From: Chamaesiphon sp. GL140_3_metabinner_50
GTDB lineage: Bacteria; Cyanobacteriota; Cyanobacteriia; Cyanobacteriales; Chamaesiphonaceae
Length of the DNA: 32,929 nucleotides
Reading direction: 5' to 3'
NCBI RefSeq assembly: GCF_025361915.1
Contig: NZ_JANYJC010000251.1
Coordinates: 1-32,929 of the forward strand
The notes beneath the pieces were generated by a model that was not told the DNA's origin, made no database searches, and saw only the letters and a program-made list of their open reading frames with translations. Shown here piece after piece: positions 16,401-23,863 of this stretch (its first letter is position 1; each line of letters begins with the position of its first letter). A program made the position numbers and the translations under genes.

Positions 16401-17033
16401 TTATCGATTTATAATTTGTGGATTGGTAGGTTTGGGAATAGACACTGCTTTGAGAAGTGATTGATAATCTTTGTAACCCATCATGGGAGCTAAATTCATC
16501 GCGATAATTGTGGCTCTCTCGGTTTTGCCATTTTCAAGAGCCTCTGCTAATTTCTCGGATAGAGCTAGTTTGATTTCATGTTCGCTGCGGTATTTTTGCA
16601 TTTCTGCATTCAGGCGATTTACTTCTCCTATCCCTCCATCCGTAGATCCCAGTGGAATGGTAACACCTACTACTGCTTCTAAATTAGTTCCAGATCCGTA
16701 GGTAGCTGGTGAAGCTCTGGTAACAGCGAAGAAACAGCCGCCATTACAACTAGGCGGCGTGAGGGTACTCGCGTAACCATTTACTTGAATTCCGCCTGAT
16801 TGTTGATTGAATTGGGTTACTGAATTGTTTAGTGTTGATGGTGTCGAACTGCTAGGTATTATTGTTCCTCCAGTATTTGTTTGAGGAGTGGAGTTATCTA
16901 TTTGGGTGGGGATAGTAGTGGGGGTAAATGTATCAACAGCACCGCCACCAGCTAAAGCTGGATGAGCTATCACAGCAAAAGCCAGGAATCCAGATATGGC
17001 TCCGATTACTGCTATTTTATTTGACGATTGCAT
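16401..17033 (-). CDS. Unrecognised exported protein
   Basis: A 210-residue protein with a clear signal peptide (MQSSNKIAVIGAISGFLAFA then VIAHPALA, cleavage near residue 28). The mature part begins with a Thr/Ser/Asn/Gln-rich low-complexity stretch (about residues 30-85), then a cysteine pair in PSCNGGCFFAV, a glycine-rich stretch (VVGVTIPLGS) and a C-terminal helical half with EVNRLNAEMQKYRSEHEIKL and LAEALENGKTERATIIAMNL. The hydrophobic strand followed by a helical tail resembles surface or outer-membrane-associated cyanobacterial proteins, but I cannot name it. It lies 69 bases downstream of the lectin/peptidase locus on the same strand and may share its secretion context. Confidence 0.6.
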   Translation of the reverse strand: MQSSNKIAVIGAISGFLAFAVIAHPALAGGGAVDTFTPTTIPTQIDNSTPQTNTGGTIIPSSSTPSTLNNSVTQFNQQSGGIQVNGYASTLTPPSCNGGCFFAVTRASPATYGSGTNLEAVVGVTIPLGSTDGGIGEVNRLNAEMQKYRSEHEIKLALSEKLAEALENGKTERATIIAMNLAPMMGYKDYQSLLKAVSIPKPTNPQIINR

Positions 17034-17102
17034 GATGGAACAGTTTAGGAAGGTTAGTATAGGAAGAAGAAAGCGATCGGATCGATCGCCCAGTTAGTTG
17101 TG

Positions 17103-18146
17103 TTATTGGCGAGCAACACTGATGTGTAAACCGCCATTATAGGAGAAGAAGACTGCTAATTGAGTGCGATTCATCTCTACAACCCCACCTCGATACAGAG
17201 GATCGCCAACGAGATAGTTACCACTAGATGTTTTACCCAAAATAGTATTGATATGATTGGTATCTCCCGCTCCTGTTAAACTATAGCTAGGAAACTGATT
17301 CCGCCAGTTAGTTCCATAGTAACCAAAAGCGATAACTGCTTTACCATCTGCAAGATCTCGATCTATCTGTGCCAAAGTATTAGAATCATAACTGTAAGTG
17401 TTAGAGCGAAGTCCAACACTTGACAACCCAGTTACTACTTGTAGGTTATTAGTTTGAATATTATTATTCATAGGTGCATTCATTAACTGACGGGCGCGGT
17501 TGATGCTAGTTTGGACTGAAGTATTAGATAATTCTTTGCCAAATAACTTAAAAATCATTGCGACACTTGTTGGCCCACAGTTTTCACTACTCAATGGCCC
17601 ATCAGGATTCCACTGATTGTTATAGTATTGTGTTTTAAAATAATTGTTAGCTTGACTTACACTACTGAGTATAATATTATTAGATTGTGTTGGTGCTGGA
17701 GGGCTGCAAGTTGTAGCGGTATTAGTTGCCCAAAGAGCTTGATTTTGGGCATTGTACATGACGAAGTTGCTATTATCTTCAAGAGTGATTCGTGTTGCAC
17801 TTCGACGCTCAGTATTAGAAGCCCAAACAGCATTATTGCTGGTATTGTAAATGACTAAATTACCATCACTCTGGAAAATAGTTTGTTTGACATTACGCCC
17901 ATAAGTTGCTGTGTTCCATAGAGCCTGTCCATTCGATTGGCGATAAATAACCAAATTTCCATCAGCTTGAGCATTTAAACTAAAGCACTGATTATTAGAT
18001 TTAATGCTTGACCCTAGTTGCATTATCGTATTATTGATAAGGGAATTAGCAGGGCGGGTAGGTGTTGGTGCTGGTGCTGGAGTGCTATTGCCACAAGATG
18101 TAACTGTATTTGTTGCCCAAATAGGTTGATTTTGGGAATTGTACAT
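17103..18146 (-). CDS. Lectin plus C39-like peptidase fragment (3' part of the broken locus)
   Basis: This 347-residue frame can be translated from the ATG at 18146, but that ATG lies inside a lectin repeat and there is no signal peptide, so secretion is unlikely as it stands. It contains the end of one lectin repeat, a Pro/Thr-rich linker (PAPAPTPTRPAN), a complete bulb-type lectin domain (about residues 45-150) and a C-terminal peptidase_C39-like domain with Cys in NCGPTSVAM, His in DTNHINTI and Asp in LVGDPL. Such domains cut peptides; here the lectin would target the enzyme to mannose-type glycans on cell surfaces. Expression as a separate product is doubtful. Confidence 0.55.
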   Translation of the reverse strand: MYNSQNQPIWATNTVTSCGNSTPAPAPTPTRPANSLINNTIMQLGSSIKSNNQCFSLNAQADGNLVIYRQSNGQALWNTATYGRNVKQTIFQSDGNLVIYNTSNNAVWASNTERRSATRITLEDNSNFVMYNAQNQALWATNTATTCSPPAPTQSNNIILSSVSQANNYFKTQYYNNQWNPDGPLSSENCGPTSVAMIFKLFGKELSNTSVQTSINRARQLMNAPMNNNIQTNNLQVVTGLSSVGLRSNTYSYDSNTLAQIDRDLADGKAVIAFGYYGTNWRNQFPSYSLTGAGDTNHINTILGKTSSGNYLVGDPLYRGGVVEMNRTQLAVFFSYNGGLHISVARQ

Positions 18147-19018
18147 TACTACATTGCCATCATCTTGAACGATGAGCTGCGTTGCACGTCTTGTTGAGTA
18201 GGATATGCAAAATTTGACTCAAGAATAGTAAGGGTTAGATTATTACCATTTTGTTGAACACTGCGTACTAGAACTACATGACCAAAGGGATTACTTGAAG
18301 TAGCAGAGAAAGACATAATAGACCCAGGGATTGGAAGACGTGGATCGCTTAAAGGCAAAAATTCATTAGGAAACTGACTGCCTACCGAACCAGCCGTATT
18401 CCGGCCATCTCCTATCCATAATGCACCCTTTCCATAATGATCTTGCAAGTAACGAGCAATTAGGGTGACGCATTCACCGTCCAAGTTGCGATTGTCTTTT
18501 CTCCAAACCCGTTTAGTAAGCCAATCATTGGCAAATGCATTTACCTTTCTTTGACTGTCACGCTGAGAAGGTACATTACAAGGAATGCCATTTGTATTGG
18601 TTGCCCAAATAGGTCGGTTTTGGGAGCTGTAGATGACAACGTTTCCATCATCTTGAACGATAAGCTGTGTTCCGCCTCGACGATCGGTATTAGAAGCCCA
18701 AACAGGCTGATTGCTGGTATTATAAATAACTAGGTTACCATCAGTTTGAAAAATAGTCTGTTTGACATTGCGTCCATAAGTTGCTGTATTCCATAAAGCT
18801 TGTCCATTTGATTGCCTGTAAAGCACCAAATTTCCATCGGCTTGAGCATTTAAACTGAAGCACTGATTATTAGATTTAACACTCGATCCTGGGGACAGTA
18901 TAGTAGGCGCGGGAACGGCTTCTGCTTATTCCGCTGTAATCAAGATCGCGCTGATGCTCGATAGTGCAACAATAGTCGCTACAAATTTGCCAAGCTTTAA
19001 TTTGCTTAAATTAGACAT
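17103..19018 (-). pseudogene. Broken lectin-CHAP-lectin-C39 peptidase locus
   Basis: Reading from the ATG at 19018, a signal peptide (MSNLSKLKLGKFVATIVALS) is interrupted by an in-frame TAA at 18928-18926. Beyond it the same frame continues with a bulb-type lectin domain (repeats of ADGNLVLYRQSNGQALWNT, DGNLVIYNTSNQPVWASNT, DGNVVIYSSQNRPIWATNT). A CHAP amidase domain follows, with Cys in DGECVTLIARYL, His in FGHVVLV and Glu in LESNF. At about 18187-18197 the CHAP frame runs into the last third of a second lectin domain in another frame (RRATQLIVQDDGNVV), so the CHAP frame stops at 18149. The second frame holds another full lectin domain and a C39-like cysteine peptidase (ENCGPTSVAM, TNHINTILG, GDPLYRGG) ending at 17103. 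I infer two adjacent lectin-enzyme genes fused by deletion and then, or before that, hit by a nonsense mutation. Confidence 0.75.
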
Positions 19019-19254
19019 TTTGGATGGTACTCTAAATCTTAGTTTGGAAAAGGGGCGGATTGATTGCTTGAATCGTTTCCTGACTACAAGCATATTCAGG
19101 CTCAAGTCGATCGTCGATAGGAAAAAATAGGCAGTTACAAACCTGTGATCTGAAAACGTGACATCCAATATTTGGTTGGATCCGGAACAAAAGTAATGGG
19201 TTTAATTACAAAAAAGTAGAATAAAATAGGAGCAATGTAGTCTACCGCCTTACT

Positions 19255-20622
19255 ATGGATATTGCCGAAGCCCTAAAAATAGCTGACAATTTGGTCTTCG
19301 CATCGCGCAATAAGCATCTCAACGACTTGGAACGATCGATTATTGAAGGTGTCTGTCAGGGCAAAAAATATTCACAGATAGCCAAAGATAACTATTGTGA
19401 GCAATCTCACGTTAATGATGTTGCAGCCAGTTTATGGAAGGCGATCTCTGAAGCTGTAGGCGAACAAGTAAAGAAGGCAAATTTCAAATCTACGATCGAA
19501 CGGTATAGATCTGAAAATAGTGCATCTGTTGGACAAGTATTATTTAACGTTTGTCCGCAGATCACACTAAATAATAATCAATATCACAGCCATCAACAGA
19601 CAGATCGATCGGACACCCCGCAGTACTTAGAAACCATTCCCGATCTCATCTCTATCTACGATCGATCTCAAGAACTAGACTCGCTCAAAAACTGGATACT
19701 CACAGAGAAATGTCGCTCCGTCGTCATCTCCGGTACTGCTGGTATTGGTAAAACTGCCATAGCTAGACAATTAGTAGAAGATATTAAAGATGAATTTGAT
19801 GAGATCGTCTGGCAGAGTTTAGGTTGTCAGCGTTCTGTGGTGGAATTTATCGATCGCAATCTCATCGCGTCACTCAAGATCGAGGCTTTACCTAAACCAC
19901 CATTAGATCTAGAAGCTAGGTTATCTCTACTACTCGAACATTTCCGATCGCATCGCTGCTTGATAGTATTAGACGATCTCGATCGACTCTTTAGCAGCGG
20001 TGAATTAGCAGGTAATTATACAGAAGAAGATCGAGAGTATCGATATTTATTTAGGCGAATTTGGGAAACAAATCATCAAAGCTGTGTAATTCTGCTGAGT
20101 CGGGAGGAGCCGAGTAAAATGGCTGGATCGGTTAGTAATAATAGCTCGATTCATTCTTTACCACTTGGCGGATTGGGCGATGGTGGTAGAGAAATATTTA
20201 GAGCGAAGGGTTTGAGTGATGAGGACAGGTGGGATTACGCCATCGAGTATTTAGGTGGAAATTCAGCCTATCTAAAATCGGTAGCGATCGCGATTAACAA
20301 GTTATTTGGTGGTAAAGTTGGCGAATTTTGTAAGTATGAAGAGTTATTCATGACTGAAGAGATCGGATCGCTGCTGAATCATCAACTCGCTCGATTATCA
20401 CCAGCGGAACGAGAAGTAATTCGCTCTTTAGCTAGTGAGGCTATCCCAATAAATATATCTAGCATTATCGAGTCACTAAATATGTCCCCCGCAGATGTAG
20501 GGAATGCGATCGTCTCATTGGGTAGACGGGAATTAGTCGAGCGAACTGAAACGGAAGATGGTGCAATTTTTAGTTTGCGATCGATCGTTATGCTCCAAGC
20601 AAAACTGCTGGTTCTAGATTAA
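19255..20622 (+). CDS. NB-ARC-type STAND ATPase with N-terminal HTH-like domain
   Basis: A 455-residue protein. Residues 1-85 (LNDLERSIIEGVCQGKKYSQ then IAKDNYCEQSHVNDVAASLW) match the helical DNA-binding-like domain that cyanobacteria place before NB-ARC modules. The NTPase follows with Walker A SGTAGIGKTA (about 160-169), Walker B CLIVLDDLDRLF (about 234-245), a sensor-like VILLSREEPSK, the region around LGGLGDGGREIF, and a winged-helix-like end (LSPAEREVIRSLASEAIPIN). The usual WD40 or TPR sensor repeats of STAND proteins are absent, as is a recognisable effector domain, so it is either a compact switch or a truncated one. STAND ATPases serve in signalling and anti-phage defence; the role here is not determined. 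A MITE-like repeat begins 4 bases after its stop. Confidence 0.8.
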   Translation: MDIAEALKIADNLVFASRNKHLNDLERSIIEGVCQGKKYSQIAKDNYCEQSHVNDVAASLWKAISEAVGEQVKKANFKSTIERYRSENSASVGQVLFNVCPQITLNNNQYHSHQQTDRSDTPQYLETIPDLISIYDRSQELDSLKNWILTEKCRSVVISGTAGIGKTAIARQLVEDIKDEFDEIVWQSLGCQRSVVEFIDRNLIASLKIEALPKPPLDLEARLSLLLEHFRSHRCLIVLDDLDRLFSSGELAGNYTEEDREYRYLFRRIWETNHQSCVILLSREEPSKMAGSVSNNSSIHSLPLGGLGDGGREIFRAKGLSDEDRWDYAIEYLGGNSAYLKSVAIAINKLFGGKVGEFCKYEELFMTEEIGSLLNHQLARLSPAEREVIRSLASEAIPINISSIIESLNMSPADVGNAIVSLGRRELVERTETEDGAIFSLRSIVMLQAKLLVLD

Positions 20623-20626
20623 CCTT

Positions 20627-20795
20627 AGAGGATGTCTGAACAGGTTTTTTGATGTGGATCGTAGACCTAAATCCCCCTACTTTAAAGCCCCCTGCTTGGT
20701 GCGCTACACTGTCGGGGAACAAAGGACGGTGCGCGCATCCGCTTTTTAAGGGGTTTGGGGGATTTAGATCTCAAAACGAAGTCTATTACTCAATA
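20627..20795. repeat. MITE-like repeat, third relative
   Basis: The left end AGAGGATGTCTGAACAGG followed by TTTTTTGATGTGGATCGTAG is the reverse complement of the right end of the element at 849-1152 (about 1106-1150). G/C-run segments (AAATCCCCC, TTTGGGGGATTT) follow, as in the copy at 8198-8340. A matching right terminal repeat is not seen, so this copy is probably truncated. The right boundary is approximate. Confidence 0.55.
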
Positions 20796-20881
20796 AATCC
20801 CGAACTGGAGATCGATCGCCAGCAAAGTATTCGGGTAAGATTGATGGCAACCCGATTACTCAAAGGTGAGCATTAATTACC

Positions 20882-21841
20882 TTGACATTACTCTCCACCA
20901 TCGCCGCATCACCCCTATCGCTGCAAGATATCGCCCAGCGGGACTTGCTTCAGGAGCTAATTGCCGATCGCAGGTCGCCCAATACGCGGCGGACTTATAC
21001 TAAGGCATTGGTAGATTTTTTCATGCAGGTGGCCCATGCTGCGCCGACACCCGCCTTAGTCGGGGAATTTTTGGCACTCGATCGCTATCAGGCGATGACA
21101 TTAGTATTGAGATATCGGCGGATATTAACCGATAAAGGGTTGGCTCCTTCGACGATTAATACCCGACTGGCGGCGATTAAAAGTTTGGTGGGTTACGCGC
21201 GCAAGGTGGGGCAATGTCACTACGATCTGGCGGATGTGGAGGGGGTAAGAGTAGAGACTTATCGGGATACTTCGGGGGTGAATCCGACTGAGTATCAGTT
21301 GACGATCGGAATGTGCGATCGGGATACTGTTAAAGGGGTGCGGGATTATGCGATCCTGCGATTATTGTGGGATAACGCGCTGCGGCGGGCGGAATTGTGT
21401 CAGGCTAATGTCAAAGATTTCGATCCGCAGGGGAGTAAGTTGTGGATTATTGGGAAGGGGAAGGTACAGCGGGAGTCGATCGATCTCAGCCGTCAGTCGG
21501 TACAGGCGATTCAGGCGTGGTTGGAAGTGCGGGGGAAATGTAAGGCTACCGAGCCGTTATTTTGTACGCTCGATCGAGCGACGAAGGGGCATCGGTTGAG
21601 TGGGAATGCGATCTATAATCTCGTCAGAGAGACGAGTGCAGCAGCGGGGATATATAAGGTGATGAGTCCGCACCGCGTCCGTCACAGTGCGATTACGGCG
21701 GCTTTGGATGCAACGAATGGGGATACGCGCCGAGTGCAGAAGTTAAGCCGTCATGCGGATCTGAATACTTTGACTCGGTACGATGATAACAGGCGGCATC
21801 ATCAGGGTGAAGTTACGAAAATTTTGGCAGAATTAGTGTAG
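20882..21841 (+). CDS. Tyrosine recombinase / integrase, copy B
   Basis: A 319-residue recombinase, with a TTG start chosen because the frame is otherwise only entered later. The core-binding domain (SPNTRRTYTKALVDFFMQVA, APSTINTRLAAIKSLVGYAR) precedes the catalytic domain with Arg in LLWDNALRRAELCQ, Lys in IIGKGKVQRESIDL, His-x-x-Arg in PHRVRHSAIT, His in LSRHADLNTL and the nucleophile Tyr in TRYDDN. It is clearly distinct from copy A. It lies at the right edge of the accessory stretch, directly after the NB-ARC gene and a repeat element, and could be the integrase of this island. The coding sequence is unusually rich in GGG/CGG codons compared with its neighbours, hinting at a separate origin. 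Confidence 0.87.
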   Translation: MTLLSTIAASPLSLQDIAQRDLLQELIADRRSPNTRRTYTKALVDFFMQVAHAAPTPALVGEFLALDRYQAMTLVLRYRRILTDKGLAPSTINTRLAAIKSLVGYARKVGQCHYDLADVEGVRVETYRDTSGVNPTEYQLTIGMCDRDTVKGVRDYAILRLLWDNALRRAELCQANVKDFDPQGSKLWIIGKGKVQRESIDLSRQSVQAIQAWLEVRGKCKATEPLFCTLDRATKGHRLSGNAIYNLVRETSAAAGIYKVMSPHRVRHSAITAALDATNGDTRRVQKLSRHADLNTLTRYDDNRRHHQGEVTKILAELV

Positions 21842-22024
21842 GATTTTGGGCATATATACACTTCGACTGTCGCTCAGTGCAAGCTATCCACTATCCACAC
21901 TTCTCCTGATGGAGCATGCGATCTGATATAAATGTCGCCTAATAAATGAAAGAAACTTTGGTTAATGTGTTGGGTTTCATTCTGGTTGATGAGCGATAGC
22001 CGAATCACAACCCAACCTACAGAT

Positions 22025-22052
22025 CTATTCACTATTCACTATTCACTATTCA
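22025..22052. repeat. Heptanucleotide tandem repeat (CTATTCA x4)
   Basis: Four perfect copies of CTATTCA are followed by a diverged CTATTCC. It lies just past the stop of the TspO-like gene and is of the same class as the other heptamer runs in this window. Confidence 0.85.
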
Positions 22053-22066
22053 CTATTCCCTATCCC

Positions 22067-22531
22067 CTAATTCAAGCCTTCCATTACCCAGGTGACATAG
22101 GTACCGATCGGACTCCAGAGCAGATAGGGAATTAACAAGATCGTTGCCATGCTCGAAACTGGGAATACTAATATTGCCAGAATGACACCGATAACCCAGC
22201 CTACCGCACCGACGATCGTTCCGGCGCGAAGATTCCGAAACCAAAACATTGAGGGCGTGTAGAGCATAATTGCCACCTCTAGCAGCAGATATAAAGCCAT
22301 CAATCCCCAAGGTGGATTTTTGATGGGTGCTGCTTCCCACACATTATAGGCCGACCACACGCCGCAAATTAAAATCGCCGTCCAAATTACCGGAATCAGT
22401 CCCTCAAATGTCAGCCAGTTGGGGCGACGTTGGCGATTGAACCAGCGATACCCTTCTGGTGTATTTAGTCTCCCCAGCCCGATCGCAACTACTACCGCCA
22501 CGATCCCAATTACCAGCCAGGATTTAATCAT
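22067..22531 (-). CDS. TspO/MBR family membrane protein
   Basis: A 154-residue hydrophobic protein with about five membrane-spanning helices. It has the family's RRPNWLTFEGLIPVIWTAIL (the 'P..W...P.VWT' element), WSAYNVWE, and the C-terminal LLIPYLLWSPIGTYVTWVME. TspO proteins bind tetrapyrroles or sterols and in bacteria are linked to stress and pigment regulation. The sequence fits a diverged cyanobacterial member, and specific ligand residues cannot be assigned. The NADAR gene lies immediately upstream on the same strand with a 20-base gap, so the two are probably co-transcribed. Confidence 0.8.
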   Translation of the reverse strand: MIKSWLVIGIVAVVVAIGLGRLNTPEGYRWFNRQRRPNWLTFEGLIPVIWTAILICGVWSAYNVWEAAPIKNPPWGLMALYLLLEVAIMLYTPSMFWFRNLRAGTIVGAVGWVIGVILAILVFPVSSMATILLIPYLLWSPIGTYVTWVMEGLN

Positions 22532-22551
22532 TTTGAACGATCGGTAAAAAA

Positions 22552-22995
22552 TTACGAATTCTCCCTTAATATCCCTCTGACCTGCATTAAAGTCAAGCCG
22601 AGCTGATTTTTGCCCGTACCATCTTTACCACAGCCCCAATAATAGTCGTTAGGGGCGTTTTCGACGATTTCTTCATCGCCAGTGCCGAGTAGAATTTCGC
22701 GAATATCTAGGTGAATTTGAAATTTACACGACACGGCGCGGAGCATAATTTCGTCTTTGACGCTTTCCCAATCGGGGCGTAATGGTAGGGTGCGTTTGCG
22801 CCCCATTTTAGCAGCGTCGTTGGGCGTATTTACCGATCGGATTTGTTCGAGATAGGGGGTATTGATAAATTTCTGGGCTTGAAAGTAGTGTTCGGTGGTG
22901 TTCCACCATAATTTATCCATCACGAATCCATGCTTGGAAAAGTTGGAGAAGCAGCCGTATAGTGGTTCGCGATCGGTATAGAAATAAATAGTCAA
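22552..22995 (-). CDS. NADAR family protein (YbiA-like)
   Basis: A 147-residue protein with the hallmark NADAR pattern: YGCFSNFSKHGF, WNTTEHYFQAQKF, AAKMGRKRTLPLRPDWESVK, LLGTGDEEIVENAPNDYYWG and CGKDGTGKNQLGLTLMQVR. Members of the family remove ADP-ribosylated or damaged riboflavin/NAD-related compounds (N-glycosidase chemistry), and some reverse DNA or base ADP-ribosylation. The full domain is present at normal length. It heads a likely two-gene operon with the TspO-like gene. The physiological substrate in this organism is not known. Confidence 0.9.
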   Translation of the reverse strand: MTIYFYTDREPLYGCFSNFSKHGFVMDKLWWNTTEHYFQAQKFINTPYLEQIRSVNTPNDAAKMGRKRTLPLRPDWESVKDEIMLRAVSCKFQIHLDIREILLGTGDEEIVENAPNDYYWGCGKDGTGKNQLGLTLMQVRGILRENS

Positions 22996-23105
22996 GGGAG
23001 TTGTAAAATGGAATGAGTTTGAATTCTCAATTTAATTGAGTTCTTATATTGATTGTAGACTAACAAATGCCCTCTCCCAAGCAACTTACTATTTCTTAGG
23101 CAAAA

Positions 23106-23720
23106 TTATGGTGAGGAATAGAGCATCATTTCCATGAGATTATCGACTACTCGCGATCGTTCGATCGGCATTACTTCTCTGATATGTAAAATATTTTGGG
23201 AGATGTGATAATAAACTAATGTCCCTACAAATAGCGAGGTCGCTGCTTCTGGATCGGATATTTTTAACTCTGGATGTGAAATAATATATTCGACAATTAC
23301 ATCATTAATCGGCTTGAAAAGATTGATGGTACATGCTTTTGATAACTCTGGAAAGCGTCCTGATTCACCAATAATCGTTCGCATAAAACAACTAAACTCT
23401 TCGTCTTCAAGATTATTAAAAGCTACTTCAGCGATATTTCGCAATACGATTTTTGGATCTCCAACAAGTGGTTCTTTCCCAAACGTCGAGCTAAATTTTT
23501 TCTCGGCTAGGGTTTTAATTAAAGCCTGAAACAATTTTTCTTTGTCTTTAAAATAACTATAAACTGTCGGCTTAGATACGCCAGCAGCAGCAGCGACTTT
23601 TTCCATACTCGTACCCGCATAGCCGCGTGCTAAAAACTCCCGCATCGCTCCTTGCAGGATTTGTTCGACTTTTTCCCCGTTGTGTTCTGCGTTCAAATCT
23701 CTCGCCTGTGTCAACCTCAT
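23106..23720 (-). CDS. TetR-family repressor of the devBCA operon
   Basis: A 204-residue regulator. Its N-terminal HTH reads EQILQGAMREFLARGYAGTS then MEKVAAAAGVSKPTVYSYFK, DKEKLFQALI, the TetR_N signature. The C-terminal ligand-binding half is helical and ends in a TetR_C pattern (SLFVGTLVYYHISQN). It is divergent from devB, with 143 bases between the genes. Two palindromes with the core ACTAAAC-N-GTTTAGT lie in that interval, one across the devB promoter, so it most likely represses both the exporter and itself until an inducer is bound. The inducer may be a substrate of the exporter (inference). Confidence 0.9.
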   Translation of the reverse strand: MRLTQARDLNAEHNGEKVEQILQGAMREFLARGYAGTSMEKVAAAAGVSKPTVYSYFKDKEKLFQALIKTLAEKKFSSTFGKEPLVGDPKIVLRNIAEVAFNNLEDEEFSCFMRTIIGESGRFPELSKACTINLFKPINDVIVEYIISHPELKISDPEAATSLFVGTLVYYHISQNILHIREVMPIERSRVVDNLMEMMLYSSP

Positions 23721-23777
23721 TGTTAATCTCTCTCTACAACATTCTATTTTAAGGAGCTATTTATTATTTTACACCCA

Positions 23778-23800
23778 CTTGACTAAACCGTTTAGTCAAG
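23778..23800. promoter_or_regulatory. TetR operator 1
   Basis: CTTGACTAAAC-C-GTTTAGTCAAG: perfect 11-base arms around one central base at 23789. It covers the -35 box and the spacer of the predicted devB promoter, so bound repressor would exclude RNA polymerase. Confidence 0.85.
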
Positions 23801-23807
23801 CTATGCT
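23779..23807 (+). promoter_or_regulatory. Predicted devB promoter
   Basis: TTGACT (23779-23784) and TATGCT (23802-23807) lie 17 bases apart, 57 bases before the devB ATG. The -35 and spacer coincide with operator 1, and operator 2 begins about 10 bases past the expected start of transcription. Confidence 0.75.
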
Positions 23808-23823
23808 GAAGTCATCTGCTAAA

Positions 23824-23842
23824 TTACTAAACGGTTTAGTAA
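23824..23842. promoter_or_regulatory. TetR operator 2
   Basis: TTACTAAAC-G-GTTTAGTAA: perfect 9-base arms, centre at 23833, 44 bases (about four helical turns) from the centre of operator 1. It shares the core ACTAAAC-N-GTTTAGT with operator 1, which supports a common binding protein. Confidence 0.85.
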
Positions 23843-23863
23843 ACCCGTAATCAACTGGAGCGA

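Noticed and set aside
18140-18200. Programmed ribosomal frameshift joining the CHAP and second lectin frames
   Set aside because: No slippery heptamer is evident, and the second lectin domain begins in its last third, so a deletion junction explains the structure better.
20649-20876. 75-codon plus-strand frame after the NB-ARC gene
   Set aside because: It lies within a MITE-like repeat with C-run/G-run stems, and the translated product is Pro/Leu-rich without family resemblance.
11262-21897. Repeated CTATCCACTATCCAC near both integrases as an att site pair
   Set aside because: This is a common heptamer-type repeat that also occurs in other spacers of the window, so it is not evidence of an attachment-site duplication.
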